The notes beneath the pieces were generated by a model that was not told where the DNA came from, searched no databases, and saw nothing but the letters and a program-made list of their open reading frames with translations. A DNA stretch of 64,000 nucleotides from Lentzea jiangxiensis. Lineage in GTDB: Bacteria; Actinomycetota; Actinomycetes; Mycobacteriales; Pseudonocardiaceae. The position numbers were made by a program, and so were the translations under genes. Shown here one piece after another: positions 34,601 through 43,257 of the stretch. Position 1 is the first letter of the stretch, and every line of letters begins with the position of its first letter. The DNA is taken from positions 1 to 64,000 of the forward strand of contig NZ_FNIX01000003.1 in NCBI RefSeq assembly GCF_900104175.1, in the 5' to 3' direction.

Positions 34601-34975
34601 ATGGCTCCGGCGACGCACGGCAGAACGATCCAATGGATCCTGCTGTGCGCGCTGTTCCTCGGGGTGGTCGGCATGCATCACGTCAACGTGAGCAACGACG
34701 TGCCGTCCCCACACGGAACCGTATCCACGAGCACACACGGTGCACACCACCCCGGAGATCCCGCGCCGGAGCCCACACACGACGTGCTTCACCTGTGCGT
34801 CGCCGTGCTCACCGCAGTCGCGTCGCTGGTCTTGCTCGCATCGTTGCTGCTGCTGACCGCGAGGCGCCTTGTCCCTGTGCGCGTTCAGGCAACGGGCGTC
34901 CGGCCTCGCGCCCCGGACCGACCACCGAGAGGCGGTCGCGACCTGCTCGGCTCCCTCTGCGTGCTGAGGTTGTGA
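34601..34975 (+). CDS. DUF6153-like His-rich membrane protein
   Basis: 124-residue protein with two hydrophobic segments (about residues 11-27 and 62-86) joined by a His-rich outside loop (MHHVNVSND and THGAHHPGDP with PTHDVLHLC). The layout and its place before a DUF305 gene match the actinobacterial DUF6153 group. Copper binding is a reasonable guess. ATG 34601 lacks a ribosome site, but TAGGGT at 34589-34594 could be a -10 box giving a leaderless message. The sequence ACCTACTA occurs at 34491-34498 and 34579-34586 upstream and may be an operator. Function unproven. Confidence 0.7.
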   Translation: MAPATHGRTIQWILLCALFLGVVGMHHVNVSNDVPSPHGTVSTSTHGAHHPGDPAPEPTHDVLHLCVAVLTAVASLVLLASLLLLTARRLVPVRVQATGVRPRAPDRPPRGGRDLLGSLCVLRL

Positions 34976-35032
34976 TCAGTCCGGTCTCCGGAGACAGATC
35001 GCACATTTCCCAGCACAGGAGGAAGAAGCTCG

Positions 35033-35653
35033 ATGAGGAAGTCTCCGATCGGATTCGGCGTCGCGGGCGTCGCTGTTCTCGCGCTCGTCACCGGGTGCAG
35101 CAGCGGCGGCAACGACATGAGCGGCATGCGGCACAACTCGACGAGCACGCCGGCTCCGGCCCCCGGCCGGCAGGCGGCGGACCACAACGACCACGACGTG
35201 CGGTTCGCCCAGGAGATGATCGTCCACCACCAGCAGGCGGTGCAGATGGCCAAGATGGTGCCGGGCAAGAGCACCAACGCGAAGGTCCTCGACCTCGCCG
35301 AGCGCATCGAGGGCGCGCAGGACCCGGAGATCAAGACCATGACCGGATGGCTCTCGAAGTGGGGCGCGGCCCCGACGGCGTCGTCGATGCCCAAAATGGA
35401 CCACGGTTCGATGGACCACGGCGCCGGGACCGGCATGATGACCGCCGTGGAGATGGCCGGGCTCGGCCGGGTCTCGGGTGCCGGGTTCGACCGCATGTGG
35501 ACGGAAATGATGATCAGGCACCACCAGGGTGCGATCGAGATGTCCGAAACCCACCTCGACAAGGGCAGCAACGCCGAGAGCAAGAAGCTCGCGCAGGACA
35601 TCATCACCGCGCAGCAGGCGGAGATCACCGAAATGCAGGGGCTGCTGAAGTAG
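35033..35653 (+). CDS. DUF305 lipoprotein
   Basis: 206-residue exported lipoprotein. The leader ends in lipobox LVTGC (Cys near residue 22), so it is anchored on the outer face of the membrane. Two DUF305 repeats follow: DVRFAQEMIVHHQQAVQMAKM and MWTEMMIRHHQGAIEMSE, each with the His-His-Gln motif, with a Met/His-rich linker (KMDHGSMDHGAG). The family is a ferritin-like helical bundle often linked with copper and other metals. It follows the DUF6153-like gene by 57 bases and ends at a strong hairpin, so these two probably form one unit. Confidence 0.88.
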   Translation: MRKSPIGFGVAGVAVLALVTGCSSGGNDMSGMRHNSTSTPAPAPGRQAADHNDHDVRFAQEMIVHHQQAVQMAKMVPGKSTNAKVLDLAERIEGAQDPEIKTMTGWLSKWGAAPTASSMPKMDHGSMDHGAGTGMMTAVEMAGLGRVSGAGFDRMWTEMMIRHHQGAIEMSETHLDKGSNAESKKLAQDIITAQQAEITEMQGLLK

Positions 35654-35671
35654 GACCGCCCCGTTGACGAC

Positions 35672-35709
35672 GTCCGGGCCGGGTGAACACCAGTTCACCC
35701 GGCCCGGAC
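35672..35709 (+). terminator. Terminator hairpin after the DUF305 gene
   Basis: GTCCGGGCCGGGTGAAC (35672-35688) pairs perfectly with 35693-35709 around an ACCA loop; a 17-bp stem 18 bases after the stop. Confidence 0.8.
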
Positions 35710-35830
35710 TGCTTCTCACCGCGCATGTCGCATTCCTCTGAGCGGCAACAGACCCGGAGCCCACGACGCCAGCGTGAGCCAGATCGCGCAAGTACCCCTA
35801 CCCCGTATTGCTACTTAGCCTTGCACACCC

Positions 35831-35847
35831 ATACCCCCCTTGGGTAT
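35831..35847 (+). promoter_or_regulatory. CsoR-type operator before csoR
   Basis: ATACCCCCCTTGGGTAT, an inverted repeat (ATACCC/GGGTAT) of the same class as the two sites at 34.4 kb, 77 bases upstream of the csoR start. It fits autoregulation of the csoR-copZ-copA operon. Confidence 0.7.
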
Positions 35848-35923
35848 GTTTGCCGCAAGCGCCCGTCGTTCCCCCGGTCAGCCGCGACCGGCCGCGCGAC
35901 GGACCGATCGACAGGAGCGGCAC

Positions 35924-36205
35924 ATGCACGGCTACACGGACAACAAGGAAGCCCACCTGCGCCGCTTGAAGCGCATCGAGGGCCAGGTGCGCGGCCTGCA
36001 GCGGATGATCGAGAACGACGACTACTGCATCGACGTCCTCACCCAGATCTCCGCCGCGACGCGCGCACTCCAAGCCGTCTCGCTCGGACTGCTCGACGAG
36101 CACCTGAAGCACTGCGTCAGCGAGGCGATCACCGAGGGCGGCGCCAAGGCGGAGGAGAAGATCGCCGAGGCCAGCAACGCCATCGCCCGCCTCGTCCGCT
36201 CCTGA
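35924..36205 (+). CDS. csoR: Copper-sensing repressor CsoR
   Basis: 93-residue all-helical repressor of the CsoR/RcnR family. The Cys35-His60-Cys64 triad (DDYCIDVL and LDEHLKHCVSE) is the Cu(I) site of true CsoR proteins. HLRRLKRIEGQVRGLQRM is the DNA-contacting first helix. Copper binding should release it from the G/C-tract palindromes. ATG 35924 follows AGGAG. It is the first gene of a copper operon with copZ, a secreted protein and copA, and carries its own operator upstream. Confidence 0.92.
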   Translation: MHGYTDNKEAHLRRLKRIEGQVRGLQRMIENDDYCIDVLTQISAATRALQAVSLGLLDEHLKHCVSEAITEGGAKAEEKIAEASNAIARLVRS

Positions 36206-36238
36206 CTTCCCAGTCCCATCAGCAACGAGGAGTTCCCC

Positions 36239-36448
36239 ATGACCGAGACCACCTACACCGTCACCGGCATGACCTGCGGACACTGCGTCAGCTCGGTCAC
36301 CGAGGAGATCGGCCAGATCGGCGGCGTGCGGAAGGTCGACGTCGAGCTGGACAGCGGCAAGGTCACCGTCACCAGCGACCAGCCGGTCGCCGAGGACGAC
36401 GTCCGCGCCGCTGTCACCGAGGCCGGCTACACGCTCGTCGCGAGCTGA
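36239..36448 (+). CDS. copZ: Copper chaperone CopZ
   Basis: 69-residue heavy-metal-associated domain protein. The GMTCGHC motif at residues 10-16 binds Cu(I) through two Cys, and the ferredoxin-like strand/helix pattern continues to EAGYTLVAS. It delivers copper to CopA or CsoR in the cytoplasm. GAGGAG before ATG 36239 is a good ribosome site. It lies 33 bases after csoR and 11 bases before the secreted-protein gene, so it is part of the same operon. Confidence 0.92.
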   Translation: MTETTYTVTGMTCGHCVSSVTEEIGQIGGVRKVDVELDSGKVTVTSDQPVAEDDVRAAVTEAGYTLVAS

Positions 36449-36459
36449 AGGGGCCCGAG

Positions 36460-37398
36460 ATGAACACCGCCACGAAGGTGAGCGCCTACGCGGGCGTGCT
36501 GGCGATCGTCTTCGGCGGCGCCTGGGCTGCCGGCGCCGCGGCCGGTCCGTCCGGTGGCGACACCGCCCCGGCCGCGATGGACCACGGCGCCACGCAGTCC
36601 GCCTCCGGCACCGGCAGCGACGAGCTGCCGCCCGGTCTGTCCGCCGCGGACAACGGCTACGTGCTGAAGCCGTTGCGCACCAGCGCGAACGCCGGCGAGC
36701 AGCAGTCCTTCCAGTTCACCGTCGGCACTGCCGACGGCGGCACGGTGACGAAGTTCGAAGTGGAGCACGAGAAGCGGCTGCACCTCGTGCTGGTGCGCCG
36801 GGACAGTTCCGGGTTCCAGCACGTGCACCCCGAGATGGCCGCGGACGGGACGTGGTCGGTGCCGCTGACCCTGCCCGCCGCCGGCAGCTACCGGGTCTTC
36901 GCCGACTTCAAGCCGGAGAACGGCACCAAGACCACTCTCGGCACGGAGATCCAGGTGTCCGGCGCCTACGAGCCGAAGCAGTACGAGACGGATTCGCGGG
37001 AGTTCGCGGTGGACGGTTACACGGTCCGCCTCGACGGCGATCTGAAGCCCGGCGCGGAGTCCGCGGTGACCACGACGGTGACCAAGGACGGCAAGCCGGT
37101 CACCGACCTGCAGCCCTACCTCGGCGCGAACGGTCACCTGGTCGCACTCCGGTCCGCCGACCTCGCCTACCTGCACGTTCATCCGGTGGAGGCACCCGGT
37201 GCCGGCCCCGGGGTGAAGTTCGCGGTCGAGGTCCCGACGTCCGGCAGGTACCGCCTCTTCCTGGACTTCCAGCACGGGGGTCAGGTCCGCACCGCGGAGT
37301 TCACCCTCGCCGCGACGGACTCGGCGGCGTCGCAGCCCCGGACCCAGCCCACCGGCACGACCACATCGAAGGAGGACGGCCATGGCCACGGCGGCTGA
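36460..37398 (+). CDS. Secreted His-rich protein in the copper operon
   Basis: 312-residue exported or membrane-anchored protein. The N-terminal hydrophobic segment ([20 protein letters not shown]) is followed by a low-complexity linker with MDHGAT and two similar beta domains, each with a histidine motif ([16 protein letters not shown] and [13 protein letters not shown]) and the strand [10 protein letters not shown] or [12 protein letters not shown]. The tail ends HGHGG. The duplication suggests two cupredoxin- or Ig-like copper-binding modules. ATG 36460 is 11 bases after copZ, and the 3' end overlaps copA by 17 bases. The precise role outside the cell is unknown. Confidence 0.75.
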   Translation: MNTATKVSAYAGVLAIVFGGAWAAGAAAGPSGGDTAPAAMDHGATQSASGTGSDELPPGLSAADNGYVLKPLRTSANAGEQQSFQFTVGTADGGTVTKFEVEHEKRLHLVLVRRDSSGFQHVHPEMAADGTWSVPLTLPAAGSYRVFADFKPENGTKTTLGTEIQVSGAYEPKQYETDSREFAVDGYTVRLDGDLKPGAESAVTTTVTKDGKPVTDLQPYLGANGHLVALRSADLAYLHVHPVEAPGAGPGVKFAVEVPTSGRYRLFLDFQHGGQVRTAEFTLAATDSAASQPRTQPTGTTTSKEDGHGHGG

Positions 37399-39640
37399 CG
37401 TCCGCACGAGTCGGATCGAGCTCTCGATCGGCGGGATGACCTGCGCCTCCTGCGCCGCTCGGATCGAGCGCAAGCTGAACAAGCTCGACGGCGTCCAGGC
37501 CAGCGTCAACTACGCCACCGAGAAGGCCAGGGTCAGCTTCCCGGAGACCTTCACCGCCGAAGAGTTGGTGAAGGTCGTCGAGAACACCGGCTACACGGCC
37601 GAGCTGCCCGCTCCCCCGCAGGCCGCCGGGAGCGCGGAGAAGGCGGAGGAGGACCCGACCCGCACGCTGCGGCAGCGGTTGATCACGTCGATCGTGCTCA
37701 CCGTGCCGGTCATCGCGCTCGCCATGATCCCGGCGCTGCAGTTCACCCACTGGCAGTGGCTGTCGCTCACGCTCGCTGCTCCCGTCGTGGTGTGGGCCGC
37801 CTGGCCGTTCCACAAGGCCGCGTGGACCAACCTGCGCCACGGCGCCGCGACGATGGACACGTTGATCTCCATCGGCGTCGCCGCCGCGTTCCTGTGGTCG
37901 CTGTACGCGCTGTTCCTCGGCACCGCGGGCACGCCCGGCATGACGCACGCCTTCGAGCTCACCGTCCAGCGGATGTCCGGCGCGGGCAACATCTACCTGG
38001 AGGTCGCCGCGGGCGTCACCACGTTCATCCTCGCGGGCCGCTACTTCGAGGCGCGGTCGAAGCGCCGTGCCGGGGCCGCGCTCCGGGCGTTGCTCGAGCT
38101 CGGCGCCAAGGAAGTCGCGGTGCTGCGGGACGGACGTGAACAGCGGATCAGCGTCGACGACCTGAAGGTCGGCGACCGGTTCGTGGTGCGGCCGGGCGAG
38201 AAGATCGCCACCGACGGCGTGATCGAGGAGGGCAGCTCGGCGATCGACGCGAGCATGCTCACCGGCGAGTCGGTGCCCGTCGAGGTCGAGGCCGGTGACA
38301 CCGTCGTCGGTGCCACGGTGAACGCCGGTGGCCGGCTGGTCGTGCGCGCCACCCGCATCGGTGCGGACACGCAGCTCGCGCAGATGGCGAAGCTCGTCGA
38401 GGACGCCCAGGGCGGCAAGGCGGAGATCCAGCGCCTCGCCGACCGGGTCTCCGCGGTGTTCGTGCCGATCGTGATCGCGCTGGCCGTCGGAACGCTCGCG
38501 TTCTGGCTCGGTGCGGGCTCGGGGGTCTCGGCGGCCTTCACCGCCGCGGTGGCCGTGCTGATCATCGCGTGCCCGTGCGCGCTCGGCCTGGCGACGCCCA
38601 CCGCGTTGCTGGTCGGCACCGGGCGTGGCGCGCAGCTGGGCATCCTGATCAAGGGACCGGAGGTGCTGGAGTCCACTCGCCGGGTCGACACCGTCGTGCT
38701 CGACAAGACCGGCACCGTCACCTCCGGGCAGATGAGCCTCGTCGAGGTCCACGCCGCCGATGGCGTGACCGAGGACGAGGTGCTGCGCCTGGCCGGCGCG
38801 CTGGAGCACGCCTCCGAGCACCCGATCGCGAAGGCGATCGCCACGGGCGCCACCGACCGCGTGGGCGACCTGCCGGTGGTGGAGGACTTCCGGAACCTGG
38901 AGGGCCTCGGCGTCCAGGGTGTCGTCGGCGAGCACGCCGTGCTGGTCGGCCGCGAACGCCTGCTCCAGGAGTGGAGCGTCAGGCTGAGCGAGGAGCTCAT
39001 CGCCGCCAAGGAGGAGGCGGAGGACAAGGGTCGTACCGCGGTGCTGGTGGCGTGGGACGGCGAAGCGCGAGGCGTGCTGGTCGTGGCCGACACGGTCAAG
39101 CCCACCTCCGCCGAGGCGATCGCCGGACTGCGCGGCCTCGGACTGCGGCCGGTGCTGCTGACCGGGGACAACGAGGCGGTCGCCCGGGCCGTGGCCGCCG
39201 AGGTCGGCATCGACGAGGTCATCGCCGAGGTGCTGCCCCAGGACAAGGTCGACGTGGTCAAGCGTCTGCAGTCCGAGGGTCGCGTGGTCGCGATGGTCGG
39301 TGACGGCGTGAACGACGCCGCCGCGCTCGCCCAAGCCGACCTCGGCCTCGCCATGGGCACCGGCACCGACGTCGCCATCGAGGCCAGCGACCTCACGCTC
39401 GTCCGGGGCGATCTCCGGGCAGCGGTGGACGCCATCCGGTTGTCGCGCCGCACGCTCAGCACGATCAAGGGCAACCTGTTCTGGGCCTTCGCCTACAACG
39501 TGGCCGCCCTGCCGCTGGCGGCGCTCGGCCTGCTCAACCCGATGATCGCGGGCGCCGCGATGGCGTTCTCGTCCGTCTTCGTGGTGAGCAACAGCCTGAG
39601 ACTGCGGGGCTTCCGCAGCGCGAACAAGCAAACCGTCTGA
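37382..39640 (+). CDS. copA: Cu(I)-exporting P1B-type ATPase CopA
   Basis: 752-residue copper pump. One N-terminal metal-binding domain (GMTCASC, Cys21 and Cys24) precedes the membrane region with the ion-selective Cys397-Pro-Cys399 ([11 protein letters not shown]). Actuator motif TGES, phosphorylation site Asp441 in DKTGT, the nucleotide-binding SEHPIAKAI and hinge [10 protein letters not shown] are all present. It exports Cu(I) from the cytoplasm at the cost of ATP. ATG 37382 lies 17 bases inside the preceding gene, so translation is coupled. It ends at a 14-bp terminator stem, the 3' limit of the csoR operon. Confidence 0.95.
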   Translation: MATAADVRTSRIELSIGGMTCASCAARIERKLNKLDGVQASVNYATEKARVSFPETFTAEELVKVVENTGYTAELPAPPQAAGSAEKAEEDPTRTLRQRLITSIVLTVPVIALAMIPALQFTHWQWLSLTLAAPVVVWAAWPFHKAAWTNLRHGAATMDTLISIGVAAAFLWSLYALFLGTAGTPGMTHAFELTVQRMSGAGNIYLEVAAGVTTFILAGRYFEARSKRRAGAALRALLELGAKEVAVLRDGREQRISVDDLKVGDRFVVRPGEKIATDGVIEEGSSAIDASMLTGESVPVEVEAGDTVVGATVNAGGRLVVRATRIGADTQLAQMAKLVEDAQGGKAEIQRLADRVSAVFVPIVIALAVGTLAFWLGAGSGVSAAFTAAVAVLIIACPCALGLATPTALLVGTGRGAQLGILIKGPEVLESTRRVDTVVLDKTGTVTSGQMSLVEVHAADGVTEDEVLRLAGALEHASEHPIAKAIATGATDRVGDLPVVEDFRNLEGLGVQGVVGEHAVLVGRERLLQEWSVRLSEELIAAKEEAEDKGRTAVLVAWDGEARGVLVVADTVKPTSAEAIAGLRGLGLRPVLLTGDNEAVARAVAAEVGIDEVIAEVLPQDKVDVVKRLQSEGRVVAMVGDGVNDAAALAQADLGLAMGTGTDVAIEASDLTLVRGDLRAAVDAIRLSRRTLSTIKGNLFWAFAYNVAALPLAALGLLNPMIAGAAMAFSSVFVVSNSLRLRGFRSANKQTV

Positions 39641-39643
39641 TTC

Positions 39644-39677
39644 GTGGCCCAGCTCGCCGCCGCGCGAGCTGGGCCAC
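39644..39677 (+). terminator. Terminator after copA
   Basis: GTGGCCCAGCTCGC (39644-39657) pairs perfectly with 39664-39677 around a 6-base loop, 3 bases past the copA stop. Confidence 0.8.
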
Positions 39678-39697
39678 TTCCACGCTGAGGGGCAGTG

Positions 39698-40043
39698 GTG
39701 CGGGACAGGCACGTCAGCAGGGCGGACGCCAGGATCGCCTACGAGCTCACCGGATTCGGTCCGCCCACGACGTCTTCCTGAGCCAGGCAGGGTCCCCTGG
39801 CTGCGCCTCCTCGACTTCGACGCCCGCGGCCGATCACCGGCTGCTGACCTACGACCAGCGCGGGCGCGGGCACTCGACGGGCCGACTTCATGGGCTCGTC
39901 ATCGGGCTGCGACGTGGCGTTGCGCGCCGCCATCGCGGCACCGAGCCGCTTCCGCCGGCTCGTGCTGATCATTCCGCCGGTGGCGTGGGAGGAAGCCACG
40001 TCCGGCCACAGGTCGGACACAGGTGATCAAGTTGGTGGCGTGA
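39698..40043 (+). pseudogene. Broken alpha/beta-hydrolase gene
   Basis: A gene start (GAGGGG then GTG 39698) is followed by hydrolase-like pieces in shifting frames: ARIAYELTG near 39725, DHRLLTYDQRGRGHSTG near 39835, MGSSSGCDVALRAA near 39890 (a GxSxG-type elbow) and RLVLIIPPVAWEE at about 39958. At least two frameshifts and an internal deletion between the last blocks remove much of the family's length. It cannot make a normal hydrolase. The remnant fills the gap between copA and the BlaI-like repressor. Confidence 0.7.
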
Positions 40044-40089
40044 TCCGGCCGCCGGGCATACTTCTCGGCCTGCGGGAAAGGGTGAAGTG

Positions 40090-40452
40090 ATGCGTGGACT
40101 GGGTGAGCTGGAAGCCGCCGTCATGGACGTGCTCTGGCACGCCGGAGAACCGCTGAAGGTGCGCCAGGTGCTCGAACGCCTCGACACCGGCAAGCAACTC
40201 GCCTACACGACCGTGATGACCGTGCTGGACAACCTGCACCGCAAGGACTGGGTCGCCCGCGAGCTCGAGGGCAAGGCCTACTGGTACGAGCCGACGACCA
40301 GCCGGGTCGAAGCGGCCTCGAACGCCGTGCGCGACATCCTCGTCGCCTCCGGCGATCCGGAAGCCGCCCTGCTGCACTTCGCACAGTCGGCGACAGCCGA
40401 GGAGTCGGCGGTGCTGCGCAAGGCGTTCCGCCGCAAGGCCGCCGGGAAATGA
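40090..40452 (+). CDS. BlaI/MecI/CopY-family repressor
   Basis: 120-residue winged-helix repressor. RGLGELEAAVMDVLWHAG and VRQVLERLDTGKQLAYTTVM give the first helices and the recognition helix, LDNLHRKDWVARELEGKAYWYEP gives the wing, and a helical tail follows for dimerisation. In this family the partner M56 peptidase cleaves the repressor, or copper releases it. ATG 40090 is preferred to a GTG three bases earlier. Its stop overlaps the start of the M56 gene in ATGA. Next to the copper island, copper-linked control is possible, but no BlaI-type operator was found before it. Confidence 0.88.
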   Translation: MRGLGELEAAVMDVLWHAGEPLKVRQVLERLDTGKQLAYTTVMTVLDNLHRKDWVARELEGKAYWYEPTTSRVEAASNAVRDILVASGDPEAALLHFAQSATAEESAVLRKAFRRKAAGK

Positions 40453-41363
40453 CCGTCGCCCTGGCCCTGCTGCTCGCGTGCGCCGCGGCCGGCTGGCTGG
40501 CGCCACCCCTGCTGCGGCGCCTCAGCGACCCGGTGGTCGCTCTCGTCGGGTGGCTCACGTCGATCGTCGCGGTCGTCGCCACCTCCGCTGTCGCGGTGGT
40601 CTTGCTCCTGCTGCCCGAGCACGGCCTCTCCACCCTGCACCACTGCTGGGAGTCGGTGGTCCACGGCACCACCCCCACCGTCGAGGTGCTCGGCGGCATC
40701 ACCGGCGGCGCACTGCTGACCGGACTGCTCGTCCGCGTCGCCGTCGTCGGCGCACGCGGCGCCCGCCGACGCGCCCGAGCCCGCGAGGAGCAACTCTCGG
40801 TGCTCCGGCTCGCCGGACGACGAGAAGCCGGCGCACCTCCGACGGTGTGGCTCGACCACGAACGACCTCTGGCGTTCAGCCTCGCGAGCAAGCCCGGCGT
40901 CGTGGTCGCCACCGAGGGACTTCACCTCCACCTGACCCCCAGCGAGGTCGACGCCGTCCTGGACCACGAGCGAGCCCACCTCAACGGCCACCATCACCTG
41001 CTGGTGGCCGCCGCGGACGCCGTCGCCACCGCGTTGCCCGTCCTCCCGCTGTTCAAGCGGGCGGGCGGCACGATCCGCGAGCTGGTCGAGATGTCGGCGG
41101 ACATGACCGCGGCCCGCACCCACGGCGCGGACACCGTCCGCACCGCCCTGCTGCGCGTCTCGTGCCACGGCGCCCCGGACTCGGCGCTCGCGATGGGCAG
41201 GGACGCGATCGACGCCCGGCTCGAACGCCTGCGGCGGCGGCCCCGGACACCGAGCCGCGTGAGCAGAGTCCTCTCCGGCACGCTCACCGGTCTCACAGCC
41301 GTCGCGCTCCCCCTCGCCACCGCTTCGACGACGATGTTCACGCTGATGCTGCTGACGTGCTGA
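40449..41363 (+). CDS. M56-family membrane metallopeptidase (BlaR1-like)
   Basis: 304-residue membrane protein with about four hydrophobic segments and the zinc motif DHERAHLNGHH (His173, Glu174, His177), placing it in peptidase family M56. Such proteins sit beside BlaI-type repressors and inactivate them by cleavage after a signal. The C-terminal penicillin-sensor domain of BlaR1 is absent, so the trigger must differ. ATG 40449 overlaps the repressor's stop by four bases, so the pair is translationally coupled. It probably senses an envelope or metal signal. Confidence 0.88.
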   Translation: MTVALALLLACAAAGWLAPPLLRRLSDPVVALVGWLTSIVAVVATSAVAVVLLLLPEHGLSTLHHCWESVVHGTTPTVEVLGGITGGALLTGLLVRVAVVGARGARRRARAREEQLSVLRLAGRREAGAPPTVWLDHERPLAFSLASKPGVVVATEGLHLHLTPSEVDAVLDHERAHLNGHHHLLVAAADAVATALPVLPLFKRAGGTIRELVEMSADMTAARTHGADTVRTALLRVSCHGAPDSALAMGRDAIDARLERLRRRPRTPSRVSRVLSGTLTGLTAVALPLATASTTMFTLMLLTC

Positions 41364-41383
41364 CATCCACTTCACTGGACACC

Positions 41384-42184
41384 ATGACTCGAACGCTTCT
41401 CGCGGTGCACGCCCATCCCGACGACGAGTCGACGTCCACCGGCGGCATCCTGGCCCACTACGCGTCGCTCGGCACCCGGATCGTGCTCGTGACGTGCACG
41501 AACGGCGAGTTGGGCGACGCGCCGGACGGTGCCAAGCCGTTCACACCCGCGCATGACCCCGCACGGGTCGCGGCGCACCGGCTCGGCGAGTTGCAGGCGG
41601 CGTGCCGCGTCCTCGGTGTGACCGACGTCGAACTGCTCGGGTACCACGACTCGGGCATCCCGGCCTGGAAGAAGCCTCACGGCGCCTTCGTGGACGTGCC
41701 GGTCCCCGAGGCCGCCGACCAGGTGGCCAGACTGATCGAGCACTACGAGCCGCAGGTCGTGGTGACCTACGACGCCGAGAACACGGCGCAGCACCGGGAC
41801 CACCTGCATGCCGCACAGGTCGCTTCGGCGGCGTTCGACCTGTCCGGAGTGGCGACCAAGCTCTACTTCAAGGCACACGTCCGGGCGCACTGGGAACGCT
41901 TGGTCCGGGTGGCCGCCTCGGTCGGGATTCACCGGGACGTGCCCCCGGACTCGATGGCGTCGACACGCGCATCACCACGACCGTCGACACCCCGCGCGGT
42001 CGTCGACCGCAAGCGCGCCGCGCTGCACTGCCACGCCTCCCAGCTCGGCTCGTCGATCGCAGGCAGGCTGCCGGCCGCGGAGTTCGCCGAGGTGTTCGGT
42101 GTCGAGGACTACATCCGGGCACGGGACACCACGGGATGTCCCGTGCCGGAAACCGACCTCTTCAGCGGGCTCGGCCCGTGCTGA
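41384..42184 (+). CDS. PIG-L family deacetylase
   Basis: 266-residue zinc-dependent hydrolase of the PIG-L/LmbE family, which removes acetyl groups from GlcNAc-type sugars (as MshB) or cleaves mycothiol conjugates (as Mca). The zinc and catalytic motif AVHAHPDDEST opens the protein; TCTNGELGDAP and QHRDHLHAAQ give the remaining ligands. ATG 41384 follows the M56 stop by 20 bases with little ribosome site, so it may be co-transcribed. The length fits the family. It could act on mycothiol, teicoplanin-type glycans or other sugars; the exact substrate is not evident. Confidence 0.85.
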   Translation: MTRTLLAVHAHPDDESTSTGGILAHYASLGTRIVLVTCTNGELGDAPDGAKPFTPAHDPARVAAHRLGELQAACRVLGVTDVELLGYHDSGIPAWKKPHGAFVDVPVPEAADQVARLIEHYEPQVVVTYDAENTAQHRDHLHAAQVASAAFDLSGVATKLYFKAHVRAHWERLVRVAASVGIHRDVPPDSMASTRASPRPSTPRAVVDRKRAALHCHASQLGSSIAGRLPAAEFAEVFGVEDYIRARDTTGCPVPETDLFSGLGPC

Positions 42185-42188
42185 GGTC

Positions 42189-42245
42189 CGCCGGTCTGCC
42201 GACGTGGTTCGACAGCGACACACGGGTCAGGGCGCTGTACCGGCG
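42189..42245. terminator. Possible branched hairpin between convergent genes
   Basis: Outer arms CGCCGGT (42189-42195) and ACCGGCG (42239-42245) enclose an inner ACAGCG/CGCTGT stem. It sits between the deacetylase and epimerase stops, but the arms are short. Confidence 0.3.
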
Positions 42246-42260
42246 ACGCTGATCAGTGCG

Positions 42261-43178
42261 TCACCTGCTCTCCTGAGTGGTGGTGAGCGCCTGAGCGCGG
42301 GTGATCACGGGCTTGTACCCCAGCTCCGCCACGGCTTTGGCGGTGTCCAAAGTGCACTGTTGTGAGAAGAACCAGAGCAACGGCACCGGCACGTTCTCCA
42401 GCGCGGTGGGGAGGTCGAGGTCCGGTACCGACGGGTCCACCCCGTAGAGCCGGAACTGCGTCTCGAGGAACGACCTCAGCTCCACCGGCTCGCGGTCGGT
42501 GATGAAGTACGCCTCGCCGGGCCGCCCGTGCACCCAGCCGAGGACGAGTCCTTCCACGGCGTTGTCGACGTAGGTCACGTCGGTGAGCACCCTGCTGCCC
42601 TCGATCCAGGCGAACCGGCCTTCCCGCGCCGCCCCGACGATCGCGCCGATCAGGCTGCTGTGCGGTCCCCACACGAACCGCGGGCGGATGATCACCGTGG
42701 TGAGCCGGTCGTCCGAGGCCTCCGCGACGAGCTGTTCGGCCTGCGCCTTGGTGGCGGAGTAGGCCGCGGGCGAGTCCGGGCGCAGCGGGGCGGTCTCGTC
42801 CGCGTCGACCAGGGGTTCGCCGGCCAGCAGCGAGGCTTCCGAGCCGCAGTAGACGAACCTCCCGGCGTGCACGCGGCGCGCGCCTTCGAGAGCGGCCGCG
42901 GTCCCGTCCACCGTCACGAGCCGGTGCTGTTCCGGGCTCGCCGCGAGGTCGGTCTCCGCGGCGAGGTGGAAGACCACGTCGTAGGTGTCGCCGGGACGAG
43001 CCCAGGTGGCGGGGTCGAGGAGGTCGCCGCGGACGGCGGTGGCGCCGGCGCGTTCGACGGCGACGGCCGCGGCGTCGCTGCGTGCGAGGGCGGACACCGC
43101 GTGGCCGTCGGCGACCAGGCGGCGGATCAAGGCGCTTCCGATGAAACCGGACCCGCCGGTGACGAATGCTGTTGACAT
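42261..43178 (-). CDS. NAD(P)-dependent epimerase/dehydratase (3-beta-HSD-like SDR)
   Basis: 305-residue extended short-chain dehydrogenase. The Rossmann motif VTGGSGFIGSALIRRL starts the protein, VFHLAAETD follows, and YSATKAQAE contains the catalytic Tyr and Lys. The second half (IIRPRFVWGP, VTYVDNAVEGLVLG) resembles 3-beta-hydroxysteroid dehydrogenase/isomerase-like enzymes that act on sterols or lipids. ATG 43178 opens on the nucleotide fold. It is divergent from a LysR gene with an 80-base spacer, so control by that regulator is likely. Substrate unknown. Confidence 0.82.
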   Translation of the reverse strand: MSTAFVTGGSGFIGSALIRRLVADGHAVSALARSDAAAVAVERAGATAVRGDLLDPATWARPGDTYDVVFHLAAETDLAASPEQHRLVTVDGTAAALEGARRVHAGRFVYCGSEASLLAGEPLVDADETAPLRPDSPAAYSATKAQAEQLVAEASDDRLTTVIIRPRFVWGPHSSLIGAIVGAAREGRFAWIEGSRVLTDVTYVDNAVEGLVLGWVHGRPGEAYFITDREPVELRSFLETQFRLYGVDPSVPDLDLPTALENVPVPLLWFFSQQCTLDTAKAVAELGYKPVITRAQALTTTQESR

Positions 43179-43257
43179 GTCCGGTCCAACGGTGTCGTCG
43201 CGCGAACACTTCCCGTCGCAGGATCGATATAACCTTGCTCGATGATAAGTTCTGTTT
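43179..43257. promoter_or_regulatory. Divergent LysR-controlled promoter region
   Basis: A 79-base, relatively AT-rich spacer. CTTGCTCGATGATAAG (43234-43249) contains a rough T-N11-A LysR box, and TAAGTT (43246-43251) could be a -10 box for a leaderless lysR-type message. Binding by the adjacent regulator is the usual arrangement, but the box is weak. Confidence 0.35.

Noticed and set aside
37301-39712. Long antisense frame opposite copA
   Set aside because: The sense frame encodes a complete P-type ATPase; the antisense product is compositionally biased.
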